The notes below the pieces were generated by a model that made no database searches, had not been told where the DNA came from, and saw nothing but the letters and a program-made list of their open reading frames with translations. DNA of 64,000 bases from CAYXLW01 sp964466055 (GTDB lineage Bacteria > Patescibacteriota > Gracilibacteria > GCA-2401425). This document shows positions 28,696 to 36,671 of the stretch, piece by piece. The stretch's first letter is position 1, and each line of letters starts with the position of its first letter. A program made the position numbers and the translations under genes. The stretch lies in NCBI GenBank assembly GCA_964466055.1, contig CAYXLW010000005.1:1-64000 (forward strand), read 5' to 3'.

Positions 28696-29754
28696 ATGGA
28701 TTTCTATCAACTAGAAAAAGACATAAAAAGTGCAAAAGAATTTCTTAAAAAAGAAAATTTTTTTGAAAAATTAGTAAAACTTAAAACAAAATCTGAATCT
28801 CCTAATTTTTGGGATAATCCTAAAGAAGCACAAAAAGTCTCTTCTGAAATTGCTGTTTTAGAAAAAACTATTAAAACATGGGAAGAGATTGAAATAACTC
28901 AAAATAACTTGGAAGAGATGAAAGAAATTTTATCAGAAATTGAGATGATTAAAGAACATGAGGATTTAAGTAATAGGATAAAAAAGGCAAAATTGGAACT
29001 TTTTTTATCAAACGAATTTGATGACAATAATGCAATTATTACATTAACCGTTGGAGCAGGCGGAGTTGATGCTAGTGATTGGACAAAGATGGTTATGAGT
29101 ATGCTTTTAAAATATTGTGAGAGAAAAGAGTGGAAAACAAAAATATTAGATATTCAAGATGCAGAAATTGCAGGAATTAAAGGCGCAACAATTCATGTTT
29201 TTAGTGGAGAAAAAATTTATGGATATTTAAAAAGTGAAAATGGTGCCCACCGCCTAGTTCGTAGAAGTCCATTTAATACAACAAATACAAGAGAAACTTC
29301 TTTTGCAAATGTAGAAATTGTTCCTGAAATAGATGTTAAAGAAGAGCTTATTATTGATGAAAAAGATTTAAAAATTGATACATTCCGTGCTCAAGGAGCA
29401 GGGGGACAACATGTAAATACAACTGATAGTGCAGTTCGTATTACGCATATTCCAAGTGGAATTGTTGTTCAATGCCAAAATGAAAGATCTCAGCATCAAA
29501 ACAAGGAACAGGCTATGAAAGTTCTTCACTCTCGTCTTGCAGAAAAACAAAGAATTGAAACGGAGGCTAAAAAGAATATTTTGAAATCGGAAAAAAGACA
29601 TTCTTCTTTCGGAGGGGGGCATATTCGTTCTTATGTTTTGGATGATAGGTATGTGAAGGACGTACGAACTGGGATAAAAACTTCTCAGGTTGATAAGGTT
29701 TTGGAGGGGGATATTGATGAATTTGTGGAGGCGTTTGTGATGATGAAATTATAA
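28696..29754 (+). CDS. prfB: Peptide chain release factor 2
   Basis: RF2 ends translation at UAA and UGA. The 352-residue protein carries the UGA/UAA-reading tripeptide SPF (RRSPFNTTN) and the catalytic GGQ (RAQGAGGQHVNTT). It starts about 25 residues later than E. coli RF2, near the residue where the programmed +1 frameshift usually lies. The upstream frame is closed by TAA at 28678-28680 and no CTTTGAC shift site is usable, so the autoregulatory frameshift appears lost. A possible TATAAT (28669-28674) lies just upstream. The presence of RF2 supports the standard meaning of TGA in this genome. Confidence 0.96.
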   Translation: MDFYQLEKDIKSAKEFLKKENFFEKLVKLKTKSESPNFWDNPKEAQKVSSEIAVLEKTIKTWEEIEITQNNLEEMKEILSEIEMIKEHEDLSNRIKKAKLELFLSNEFDDNNAIITLTVGAGGVDASDWTKMVMSMLLKYCERKEWKTKILDIQDAEIAGIKGATIHVFSGEKIYGYLKSENGAHRLVRRSPFNTTNTRETSFANVEIVPEIDVKEELIIDEKDLKIDTFRAQGAGGQHVNTTDSAVRITHIPSGIVVQCQNERSQHQNKEQAMKVLHSRLAEKQRIETEAKKNILKSEKRHSSFGGGHIRSYVLDDRYVKDVRTGIKTSQVDKVLEGDIDEFVEAFVMMKL

Positions 29755-29781
29755 AATACAACATTTTTATAAAAAAAACTA

Positions 29782-29810
29782 TTGACACACTTCTGATAAA
29801 ATGATATTAT
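29782..29810 (+). promoter_or_regulatory. Strong promoter of the AAA-like ATPase gene
   Basis: A perfect TTGACA (29782-29787), a 17-base spacer and TATTAT (29805-29810), 43 bases before the start codon at 29854. Confidence 0.75.
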
Positions 29811-29853
29811 AGAAATAAGTTTTTTTAACGATTTTCGATATTAAATATTTGAC

Positions 29854-31038
29854 ATGTCTTCTGATCAATTAAATTTAAATCCGTTTGTTACGAAAGGTCC
29901 TGTAATTGATCGTAAGATGCAGGCTAAAGTAGAAGATTTTGATAAAATTTTATTTGATATTATTGCTAAAGGGGATTGGTTTTCGCTTTTAGGAGCGAGG
30001 CAGAATGGAAAAACTACAGTTATGAAAATGTTAGAAGAAGAAATAGAGAAAAGGCCAAATCTAGTCTCTATATATATTAATTTAGAAGAATTTTCTCATA
30101 TTAAAAGCAATTTTATTTATCATTTTAATAAGAAAGTATTAAGCCTTTTACTAGAAAATAGTAAATTAAATGAATATTTTCGTGACATAAGGGAAATAAA
30201 AATAGATAAGAGCTCAAGTGTTTCGAATGTATTTTGTAGTATTAGTGAATCCGTAAAAAATAAAATTCGAATAGTTCTTCTACTAGATGAATATACAGCA
30301 TTAAAATATGGTAATATAATGGAGCTTCTTCCAAACTTGCGTTCAGCTTTTCATTATTCTGAGGTTTCTAAGATGGCCTTACATTCGACTGTCCTAGCAG
30401 ATGTAAGAACTCCTATGTCAGCAGAATATCATTCTGCAAATTCTCCATTTAACATAACTACCAATATTAATATTGGAAATCTTGATAAAGATGAGGCTAT
30501 TAATATCTTAAAAGAAGGATTCGGCAGAGGTGGCTTTGATCTCTCTGGCAATATGGCTACTATTATTTATGAAAAAACAAATGGAAAAGCTTATCTTGTA
30601 CAAAAAATAGGTGAAGTTATTTTCGATAATCTTAATAATCGAAACAATAAACAAGTAAGTGAGGACGATATAGAAAAAGCGATAAGTAGTATACTTGATT
30701 ATACTCGTGATGATAATCATTTTTCAAGAATTAGAATTGAAATTGATAGATTTATAAAAGAAGAAAATGTGGATGTATATTTATATATTGAAAAAATGTT
30801 ATCTGGAGAGAAGAGCAATCAAAATAGCGCAATTGCTCAACATTTATTTAAGGTAGTTGGTGTATTAGATGTAGAAAAGAGTGGGGGTATTTGTACAATG
30901 AATGAAATTTATAGAAGGTTTTTTCTTTTAGAGATACAAAGGATTAAAGATGAGCAAAGGTTTAAACTTAAAGTTGATAATACCCCTAACCCTTCTTTCC
31001 TGAAAAATATTTTGCACGTATTAAAAATAAAAAATTAA
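29854..31038 (+). CDS. AAA-like (STAND-type) ATPase
   Basis: A 394-residue P-loop protein: Walker A GARQNGKTTV (about residue 49), Walker B IRIVLLLDEY (about residue 145), then a winged-helix-like C-terminal half. It resembles the AAA-like domain family found in signalling or defence proteins and in archaeal/CPR ATPases, usually without a known function. No effector domain is fused. The gene has the best-matching promoter in the window, and a small gene of unknown function follows 60 bases later. Confidence 0.75.
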   Translation: MSSDQLNLNPFVTKGPVIDRKMQAKVEDFDKILFDIIAKGDWFSLLGARQNGKTTVMKMLEEEIEKRPNLVSIYINLEEFSHIKSNFIYHFNKKVLSLLLENSKLNEYFRDIREIKIDKSSSVSNVFCSISESVKNKIRIVLLLDEYTALKYGNIMELLPNLRSAFHYSEVSKMALHSTVLADVRTPMSAEYHSANSPFNITTNINIGNLDKDEAINILKEGFGRGGFDLSGNMATIIYEKTNGKAYLVQKIGEVIFDNLNNRNNKQVSEDDIEKAISSILDYTRDDNHFSRIRIEIDRFIKEENVDVYLYIEKMLSGEKSNQNSAIAQHLFKVVGVLDVEKSGGICTMNEIYRRFFLLEIQRIKDEQRFKLKVDNTPNPSFLKNILHVLKIKN

Positions 31039-31098
31039 TTTTTAACTCTTTCTCGTTTTCTTATGTAAATAATTTATTTAATTTTTAACTTTATCAAC

Positions 31099-31506
31099 AT
31101 GACAAATCCTAATTTATTTCGAGACTCCGCTTCAATTGTGGGTTTACCAGAAGTTTCTCAACGTGATGCTGTTGACAAATTATTCGTAAAAAACCCTGAT
31201 GGAATTGATGTAATAATCGCAGAATTAAAAGAAAAAGGTTATAATGTTGTTACCCCTAAATCAGAAGTAGTTGTAGATGATGACTATTTACAATCAAAAT
31301 ATGCAGCAATACTTCCACCTGTTGACAAATTTAATGTTCCTATAGAATTTGGTGAAATTACTGCTCCAACAGTTCAACTTATTTTCGATATAGTCTCAGG
31401 GCGTCAATCTAAAAAACATAAAGTCCCTACTGGGAAATATTCTCAGGTGTTGCTAAAAAAAGAGAATAATGGCTCAACGGGTTCTTCCGATGAAAATAGG
31501 AATTAA
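31099..31506 (+). CDS. Hypothetical protein
   Basis: A 135-residue soluble protein I do not recognise. An ordered N-terminal region (VSQRDAVDKLFVKNPDGID, KEKGYNVVTPKSEVVVDDD) is followed by a Ser/Asn-rich tail (GSTGSSDENRN). It lies after the AAA-like ATPase gene and before a hairpin terminator, so the two may be one transcription unit. Confidence 0.6.
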   Translation: MTNPNLFRDSASIVGLPEVSQRDAVDKLFVKNPDGIDVIIAELKEKGYNVVTPKSEVVVDDDYLQSKYAAILPPVDKFNVPIEFGEITAPTVQLIFDIVSGRQSKKHKVPTGKYSQVLLKKENNGSTGSSDENRN

Positions 31507-31571
31507 GGAAAATATTTAATAATACGATAAAGAAAGAAATTCTTCTCTTTAATAATGCTACGAGTATCATA

Positions 31572-31600
31572 GAAGGAGCAACTCTTAGAGTTGCTCCTTC
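31572..31600. terminator. Bidirectional hairpin terminator
   Basis: A near-perfect palindrome (GAAGGAGCAACTCT paired with AGAGTTGCTCCTTC) lies between the convergent hypothetical gene and purM. The T-run is weak on either side, so termination strength is uncertain. Confidence 0.6.
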
Positions 31601-31623
31601 CAAAATCTATATGTATTTATTAT

Positions 31624-32706
31624 TCAATACTCAAACTCCATCCATTCTCCATTTTTCTCCACCCCCTTAGAAACAAATCTAATCTTCCTCTCAGGAATAA
31701 CAATCCCAGAAACTTGAGCTTTTACATTATTTTCAGAAAGTAAATCAATAACTTTCTGTTCATCCTCTTTATTAACAACAAGCATCATCCCATTACTCAT
31801 ATTCCAAGTTTTATAAGCTTCATCATCACTCACATCCCCCATTTTTTGAACCTCTCTAACCATTTCAGAAGGAGCAAATAAATTATCTAATTCAACACCA
31901 AATCCTGTCTTTTTTAATATCCTATTAACATTCCCAGGAATCCCTCCTCCTGTAATATGAACAACACCTTTTACCTCAATCTTAGGAGTTTCAGAAAATC
32001 TTCCTACAAGACCTAAAACTGCGGAGGAATAAATTGTTGAAGGCGTAAGTAATTCTTCTCCCCATGTTCTTCCAAAAGGAGATTTTTCTTTATAGCAATT
32101 TTCACCAAGTGTATTTTCTAAAATATATCGTACAAGTGAAAAACCATTAGATCTAAACCCTCCTTCATAAAGAGAAATAACGCTATCGCCAACTTTAATA
32201 TTTTCTCCAGTAATAACTCTGTCTTTTTTAACAATTCCAACAGCGGTTGCATTCCATACTCCTCCGTTTACCAACTTTCCAACTTCAGCGATTTCTCCAC
32301 CTGGAATAACTATTTTTTGTTCTTTGCAAGCTTGTGATAACCCCTTCATAAGTTCAGCCATCATTTCTGAATCGACTTTATTTATATCCAAAGTATTTGT
32401 CATGGAAATAGTTTCAGCTCCAACGCAAATTGCATCATCACAAACCATAGCTAAAAGGTCATATCCAAGAGTGTCGTACTTACCAATTTTCTCTGCAACT
32501 TGGCTTTTTGTGCCAACGCCATCATCTCCTTGTACTAGATAAAAATCTCCCATATCAAGTAATCCTGCAAATCCGCCATCATCTTTTACTGGTTCTCCAA
32601 TCATTCCTTTTCTTGAAGAAAAAGTAGATTTTGCTGCTTCGTAGGCAATTCTTGAAGCCTTGTCTCCTTCATAAATATTTACTCCAGATTGTTCATAACT
32701 TGTCAT
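31624..32706 (-). CDS. purM: Phosphoribosylformylglycinamidine cyclo-ligase (AIR synthetase)
   Basis: PurM closes the imidazole ring in purine synthesis using ATP. The 360-residue protein shows the family signature: the start YEQSGVNIYEGDKASRI, QGDDGVGTKSQVAEK, CDDAICVGAETI, PGGEIAEV, GFRSNGFSLVR and HITGGGIPGN. Length is typical. No other pur genes are in the window; the neighbour upstream in the same direction is murA, separated by a palindromic repeat. Confidence 0.96.
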   Translation of the reverse strand: MTSYEQSGVNIYEGDKASRIAYEAAKSTFSSRKGMIGEPVKDDGGFAGLLDMGDFYLVQGDDGVGTKSQVAEKIGKYDTLGYDLLAMVCDDAICVGAETISMTNTLDINKVDSEMMAELMKGLSQACKEQKIVIPGGEIAEVGKLVNGGVWNATAVGIVKKDRVITGENIKVGDSVISLYEGGFRSNGFSLVRYILENTLGENCYKEKSPFGRTWGEELLTPSTIYSSAVLGLVGRFSETPKIEVKGVVHITGGGIPGNVNRILKKTGFGVELDNLFAPSEMVREVQKMGDVSDDEAYKTWNMSNGMMLVVNKEDEQKVIDLLSENNVKAQVSGIVIPERKIRFVSKGVEKNGEWMEFEY

Positions 32707-32790
32707 ATGTTGGGGGTTAGGATTTAGGGTGTAGTAGAATTAGTCTTTACAAGTCCGCCTGATAAGGGGGAGTTAGGGGGTTATGTTATT

Positions 32791-32826
32791 TCTTCACCCC
32801 TCCTAACCTCCCCTCAAGGGGAGGGA
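32791..32826. repeat. REP-like palindrome (second copy)
   Basis: CTTCACCCCTCCTAACCTCC followed by a CCCCTC-AA-GAGGGG-type hairpin, related to the repeats at 6741-6842 and 61640-61681. It lies between murA and purM. A second G-rich stretch (32765-32782) next to it carries complementary motifs. Confidence 0.6.
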
Positions 32827-32831
32827 TAAAT

Positions 32832-34085
32832 TTATGATTTCTCTATATCTGCTCCAAGAGATTCTAATTTTTCAACTAAGTTGCTGTATCCTCGCTCAAT
32901 ATAATTTATTTGTGATATTTCCGTAGTTCCTTTTGCACAAAGTCCAGCAAGAACCATCGCTGCTCCAGCACGAATATCAAGTGATGCCACAGGACATCCC
33001 TCTAAAACTGTTTTCCCAAATATCATTGCTTCATGGTTATTTATAAAAGCAATATGTGCTCCCATTTTTTCAAGTTCAAATATGTAATTCATTTTTCCTT
33101 CAAAAAGTGTTTCAAATATTTTACCAGTTCCTTTTGCTTGTGTTAAAAGTACAGCAAATTGGGCTTGCAAATCAGTTGGGAATGATGGGAAAACAGCAGT
33201 TCGAATATTTACAGATTTTAAGTTTTTACTTGGAAAAATTTCTACTTCATTTTTTCTGTGTTCAAATTGAACTCCTGCTTCTTTCATTTTTTTCCAGAAA
33301 CTGTCTAAATGACTTTCAATGGCATTTTTAATTACCACATGTCCACCTGTTACAACGGATGCAATTGCATACGTTCCAACTTCTAGGTAATCGGAAGTTA
33401 TTTCATGTTTTATTCCTTTCAATTTTTTAACCCCTATTATTTCTAAAGTATGAGTTCCAATTCCTAAAATTTTTGCCCCTGATTCATTGAGTGCATGACA
33501 TAAATCTTGAACATGGGGTTCTGCTGCACATAAACGGATTACAGATTTTCCTTCGGCAAGACAAGCTGTCATTATTGCATTTTCTGTTGCTGTTACGCTC
33601 ATTTCAGTCATTGAAAAAGTTGATCCTTTCAGTTGTTTTGTTTTTAAATGGATAAGTTTATTACTATCAACAACTTCTACATTTAATGCTTCAAAAGCTT
33701 GCAAATGAGCCTCAATTGGTCTTTTCCCTAAAACACATCCTCCAGGAAATGAGAGTTTTACTTCTCCGAAATAAGCCAGTAGAGGAGCAAGTAATATTAT
33801 TGATCCCCTTATTTTTGCTACGAGTTCATGGGGTATTTCTTTGTTTTTTATTGAGCTAGGATCAATTTTTAAAGTTCCTTTAATAAACTCTGTTTTTACT
33901 CCTAAAAAATTTATTATTTTTAGTAATGTATGAATATCTGCAATATCTGGCACATTTGTTAATGTAGAGATTTCGTTAGTTAAAAGACAGGCTGCAATTA
34001 TCGGTAGTGCGGCATTTTTTGATCCAGATGCAAATATTGTTCCTTTTAATTTTTTACCTCCTTTTATTATTAATTTGTTTGTCAA
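32832..34085 (-). CDS. murA: UDP-N-acetylglucosamine 1-carboxyvinyltransferase
   Basis: MurA transfers enolpyruvate from PEP to UDP-GlcNAc, the first committed step of peptidoglycan synthesis. The 417-residue protein starts LIIKGGKKLKGTIFASGSKN with the substrate-contacting Lys and Asn. The catalytic-loop Cys is present in FPGGCVLGKRPIEAH, so it is the fosfomycin-sensitive Cys type. The two-domain inside-out barrel repeats are recognisable and the length is normal. Its presence supports a cell-wall-bearing host. Confidence 0.96.
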   Translation of the reverse strand: MTNKLIIKGGKKLKGTIFASGSKNAALPIIAACLLTNEISTLTNVPDIADIHTLLKIINFLGVKTEFIKGTLKIDPSSIKNKEIPHELVAKIRGSIILLAPLLAYFGEVKLSFPGGCVLGKRPIEAHLQAFEALNVEVVDSNKLIHLKTKQLKGSTFSMTEMSVTATENAIMTACLAEGKSVIRLCAAEPHVQDLCHALNESGAKILGIGTHTLEIIGVKKLKGIKHEITSDYLEVGTYAIASVVTGGHVVIKNAIESHLDSFWKKMKEAGVQFEHRKNEVEIFPSKNLKSVNIRTAVFPSFPTDLQAQFAVLLTQAKGTGKIFETLFEGKMNYIFELEKMGAHIAFINNHEAMIFGKTVLEGCPVASLDIRAGAAMVLAGLCAKGTTEISQINYIERGYSNLVEKLESLGADIEKS

Positions 34086-34186
34086 AACATTTATTATTAA
34101 TAGCTTTAGTATAATATAAAAAGATTTATTTTAATGCTAGAAAATCTATAAGATTTTAGTTTAGATTGGCAAAATGAAATAGAGCT

Positions 34187-34330
34187 AGGTCATTCCGACT
34201 TGCCCAGAATCTCATAAGAAACCAATTATTATGACTGAACTTATTTATTTTTTTATTTAAACAGTTCTGGTGTATTAAAAATTTTATATTATTCTTTTAT
34301 GGGAGATTCCGAGTAAGTCGGAATGACTTA
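34187..34330. repeat. MITE-like inverted-repeat element
   Basis: The ends are inverted copies of one another: GTCATTCCGACTT at 34189-34201 and AAGTCGGAATGAC at about 34315-34327, with a second matching block (AGAATCTC / GAGATTCC) inside. About 100 AT-rich bases without a gene lie between. The right end runs into the stop codon of the nuclease-domain gene (34328-34330). Confidence 0.6.
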
Positions 34331-35017
34331 TATGTCCGCCCAAGTGCAAATATTTTTATAAGAACAGCATTTACATTTTTGCTTACTTGGATCAGCGATA
34401 AATTCTTTGTCTCTAATTTTTTTCATTATACCAATAATTTCTTCTTTAGCTTTTTCAATATCTTCCTTACTTCTTTTAGTCTCAATTTTTTTATTATCTC
34501 CAACAAAATAAAAAGAAAGTTTTTCTACGTTTAAATGCAAACAATTTTCACATGCCATTGCGTAAATTGACAACTGTAAATCATCGTCAACTTCTTTTTG
34601 TCCCCTGATTTTTCCTGTTTTATAGTCAATTATTTCAATTGTTTTCTTGTTTTCTGAATAAATAATTTGATCAATCCGATCTATTCTTCCTGAAATAATG
34701 CTATCTCCAATATGTAATTTAAATGATTTTTCTAAAAATAATGGATCTCCAAAATTGTCTTTATGTAATTCATAAAATTTAATTAACATTTTTTCGCCTT
34801 CTTTTCGCTCCCTATCTTCATCTGTTTTCGAATCATATCCCACGAAAATCCATGATTCTTTATAAATTGATAAAAGTGCATCTAAAGAAATATCTTCATC
34901 ATATTCAGAAAACAAGCCTTTGGAATGACTTAAGGAATGAATTCTTTTATAAAAAATATTTAGTGTATTATGAATAGTTGATCCAAAGCTAGTGTGAGAA
35001 CTTAATTTTATTGGCAC
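34328..35017 (-). CDS. RecB/Cas4-like PD-(D/E)XK nuclease domain, apparently truncated
   Basis: The nuclease core is visible: GSTIHNTL, ISGRIDRIDQII, TIEIIDYKTGKIRG (Asp and DYK) and QLSIYAMAC, followed by a C-terminal cluster CKCCSYKNIC that would supply three of four ligands of a 4Fe-4S site as in AddB/Cas4. The fourth Cys lies upstream of the only plausible start (GTG at 35017): the frame continues backward to a TAA at 35093-35095, reading SYSQLATFKTCPKRYEFTYV, exactly the N-terminal part of this domain, but with no start codon. This looks like the 3' end of a UvrD/AddB-type helicase-nuclease, or a stand-alone nuclease whose start was lost. It is probably non-functional or expressed from a non-canonical start. 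Confidence 0.7.
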   Translation of the reverse strand: MPIKLSSHTSFGSTIHNTLNIFYKRIHSLSHSKGLFSEYDEDISLDALLSIYKESWIFVGYDSKTDEDRERKEGEKMLIKFYELHKDNFGDPLFLEKSFKLHIGDSIISGRIDRIDQIIYSENKKTIEIIDYKTGKIRGQKEVDDDLQLSIYAMACENCLHLNVEKLSFYFVGDNKKIETKRSKEDIEKAKEEIIGIMKKIRDKEFIADPSKQKCKCCSYKNICTWADI

Positions 35018-35133
35018 TTTTTGAACATAGGTAAATTCATATCTTTTTGGACATGTTTTAAAAGTTGCCAGTTGGGAATAGGAAAATGTTTTTATGGAAA
35101 AATTCGTGTTTATAAAGTTTTATCTGATTGAGC

Positions 35134-35215
35134 TAGAGGTTTAACCTTAAATGCAAAAGAAAAATAAATACACGATTATTTTGAAATATAAATTGCATAC
35201 AAGGTTAAACCTCTA
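35134..35215. repeat. Inverted repeat with 15-base perfect arms
   Basis: TAGAGGTTTAACCTT (35134-35148) and AAGGTTAAACCTCTA (35201-35215) are perfect inverted copies separated by 52 AT-rich bases. The right arm stops two bases before the stop codon of the SLH gene. The loop is too long for an ordinary terminator; a small mobile or regulatory palindrome is likely. Confidence 0.6.
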
Positions 35216-35217
35216 AT

Positions 35218-35982
35218 CTATTTTTTTAAAACTTGAATATTCTCAATTTTCCTTCCTAGTGAACTTGAAAAAACTTCCTCCTTTGTCATTTTTAGTGTAA
35301 TTGCGCGAAAAATCATTTCGCTTAAAGTTTCTCTGGTCATTCCTATTCCTGGGTTAAATTTCCCTCCTATTTCTTCGAGTAAATTTATTTGAAAAGCAGA
35401 TTGAAGGTAATCGTTATACCATACATCTACTTTAGTATCTTCATATATTTTTATTTTTCCAGGCTCATTAACATTTAGTCCATTTATATTTATAATCATT
35501 TTTACTGCTTCTACTTTGGCAACTTCATTTTCTGGTTTAAATGTTCCGTCTGGATATCCGTTTATCCAACCTAATTCTTTTGCGTAACAAACATAAGGTG
35601 CAAACCATTGATTTGTTACATCCGAAAAACAATTTTTATAATTTCCTAATGTAATTTCTTGGCTTACATCATTTTGTATAAATATCCCTCCTTTTTCTCC
35701 AATTGTGAATTTTCCATTTTTTAACATCATTTTTGCCTCGACAAGGATCTTTGCTATTTCTGCTCTTACAACTGGATTTTTTGGTTTAAATGTTCCATCT
35801 GGGTATCCTTTTATAATTTCTATATTTTTTAGGAATTGGATTGCTGAAAAATTTTTATGAGATAAATCAATATCAGAGAAAATAGCACCATTTTTATTTG
35901 AAACTTCTTCAGCAAAATTTATATAAATTTGGCTAAAAAGTAGTATTATGATTGTAAAAACGGTGAGCAGTATTTTTTTCAT
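35218..35982 (-). CDS. S-layer homology (SLH) domain protein
   Basis: The 254-residue secreted protein has a Sec signal peptide (residues 1-24, cleavage near NFA-EE) and SLH-type modules: FSDIDLSHKNFSAIQFLKN with GYPDGTFKPKNPVVRAEIAK, FSDVTNQWFAPYVCYAKEL with GYPDGTFKPENEVAKVEAVK, and a weaker third. SLH modules bind secondary wall polymers and hold S-layer proteins on the cell wall. No other domain is present, so it is either a small surface protein or an anchoring partner. An IR (ATATTTTAC / GTAAAATAT, 36007-36039) lies upstream of its start. Confidence 0.88.
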   Translation of the reverse strand: MKKILLTVFTIIILLFSQIYINFAEEVSNKNGAIFSDIDLSHKNFSAIQFLKNIEIIKGYPDGTFKPKNPVVRAEIAKILVEAKMMLKNGKFTIGEKGGIFIQNDVSQEITLGNYKNCFSDVTNQWFAPYVCYAKELGWINGYPDGTFKPENEVAKVEAVKMIININGLNVNEPGKIKIYEDTKVDVWYNDYLQSAFQINLLEEIGGKFNPGIGMTRETLSEMIFRAITLKMTKEEVFSSSLGRKIENIQVLKK

Positions 35983-36098
35983 GGTGATGTATTCGTGTCT
36001 TGTGAAAATATTTTACCTAATAATTATTCAATCGTAAAATATACTTGAAAAAAGCTTAAAAGTCATTAAACTCCCGACTTGCTCTTACAGAGTAAATT

Positions 36099-36173
36099 GG
36101 TCCCATCGTCTAGTGGTTAGGACTTCGGATTCTCATTCCGGCAACAGGGGTTCAATTCCCCTTGGGACTACCA
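36099..36173 (+). tRNA. tRNA-Glu (anticodon CUC)
   Basis: The cloverleaf is complete: acceptor GGTCCCA with TGGGACT (one G-U pair), D arm GTC...GAC, anticodon stem TCGGA/TCCGG with loop TTCTCAT giving anticodon CTC, T arm GGGG/CCCC with loop TTCAATT, and encoded CCA. Glu identity follows from the anticodon. It borders the accessory region with the restriction and defence genes. Confidence 0.95.
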
Positions 36174-36219
36174 ACAGGGGCATGATTTTGCCCTATGACC
36201 CTAAAGGATAAGGCTCACG

Positions 36220-36246
36220 AACACTCGAACTTTTGAGTGTTTTCTT
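36220..36246 (+). terminator. Possible terminator after tRNA-Glu
   Basis: AACACTC and GAGTGTT form a 7-bp stem with an 8-base loop followed by TTCTT, 47 bases after the tRNA. The T-run is short. Confidence 0.4.
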
Positions 36247-36517
36247 GAACTTAAAACCCCTTGTTTGTGCCATTTTAATAAAAATTTATGGCAAAAAGGT
36301 TCTATTCCTTAATGCCTATGTCTAAGGGGCATTAAGAAATATTTTTATATTTCCAATTTCTTCTGTTTTTTCTTAATAAAAAACAAGAGTTTTTGGCTTA
36401 ATTAATAGGGGTGTGCTTCCCTAATACCCTATATTTATATTATCTTATTTTGCATGAATTGTATTGCTTTGGTATTTACAATAGCAATACAATGCTAAAT
36501 CCTCTTAAAATGTGTTT

Positions 36518-36670
36518 TTAAGATTCGGCAAGTTGAACGGCACTCTTTTCCAATCTCTCATGTAGTTCTTTTTAAAACTGATAATCACGGACTTGCTTGA
36601 GTATGTCTGTAACTCCCGCGTCATCGACTTTGAAGACTTTTTCGCAATCTGGGCATTTTATATCTTCTAA
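36518..36670 (-). pseudogene. N-terminal relic of a DUF2130 protein
   Basis: Read leftward the DNA encodes LEDIKCPDCEKVFKVDDAG then TDILKQVRDYQF, a TAA, and in the same frame KELHERLEKSAVQLAES before a second stop. This matches the N-terminal zinc-knuckle and helix of DUF2130 proteins, including the Glu-rich continuation after the premature stop. The rest of the gene is gone. It begins exactly at the end of hsdR, so the insertion of the restriction genes or later deletion may have destroyed it. Confidence 0.6.
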
Positions 36671-36671
36671 A

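Larger units (their letters stand above)
36174..36671. other. Intergenic region with palindromes and a gene relic
   Basis: About 500 bases without an intact gene between tRNA-Glu and hsdR. It contains hairpins at 36308-36336 (CTTAATGCC / GGCATTAAG) and 36458-36493 (ATTGTATTGCT / AGCAATACAAT), and the DUF2130 relic at 36518-36670. No duplicated tRNA 3' end was seen. Confidence 0.6.

Noticed and set aside
36099..36180. tRNA-Glu as the integrase attachment site
   Set aside because: The integrase is a serine type, which rarely uses tRNAs, and no second copy of the tRNA 3' end was found in the window.
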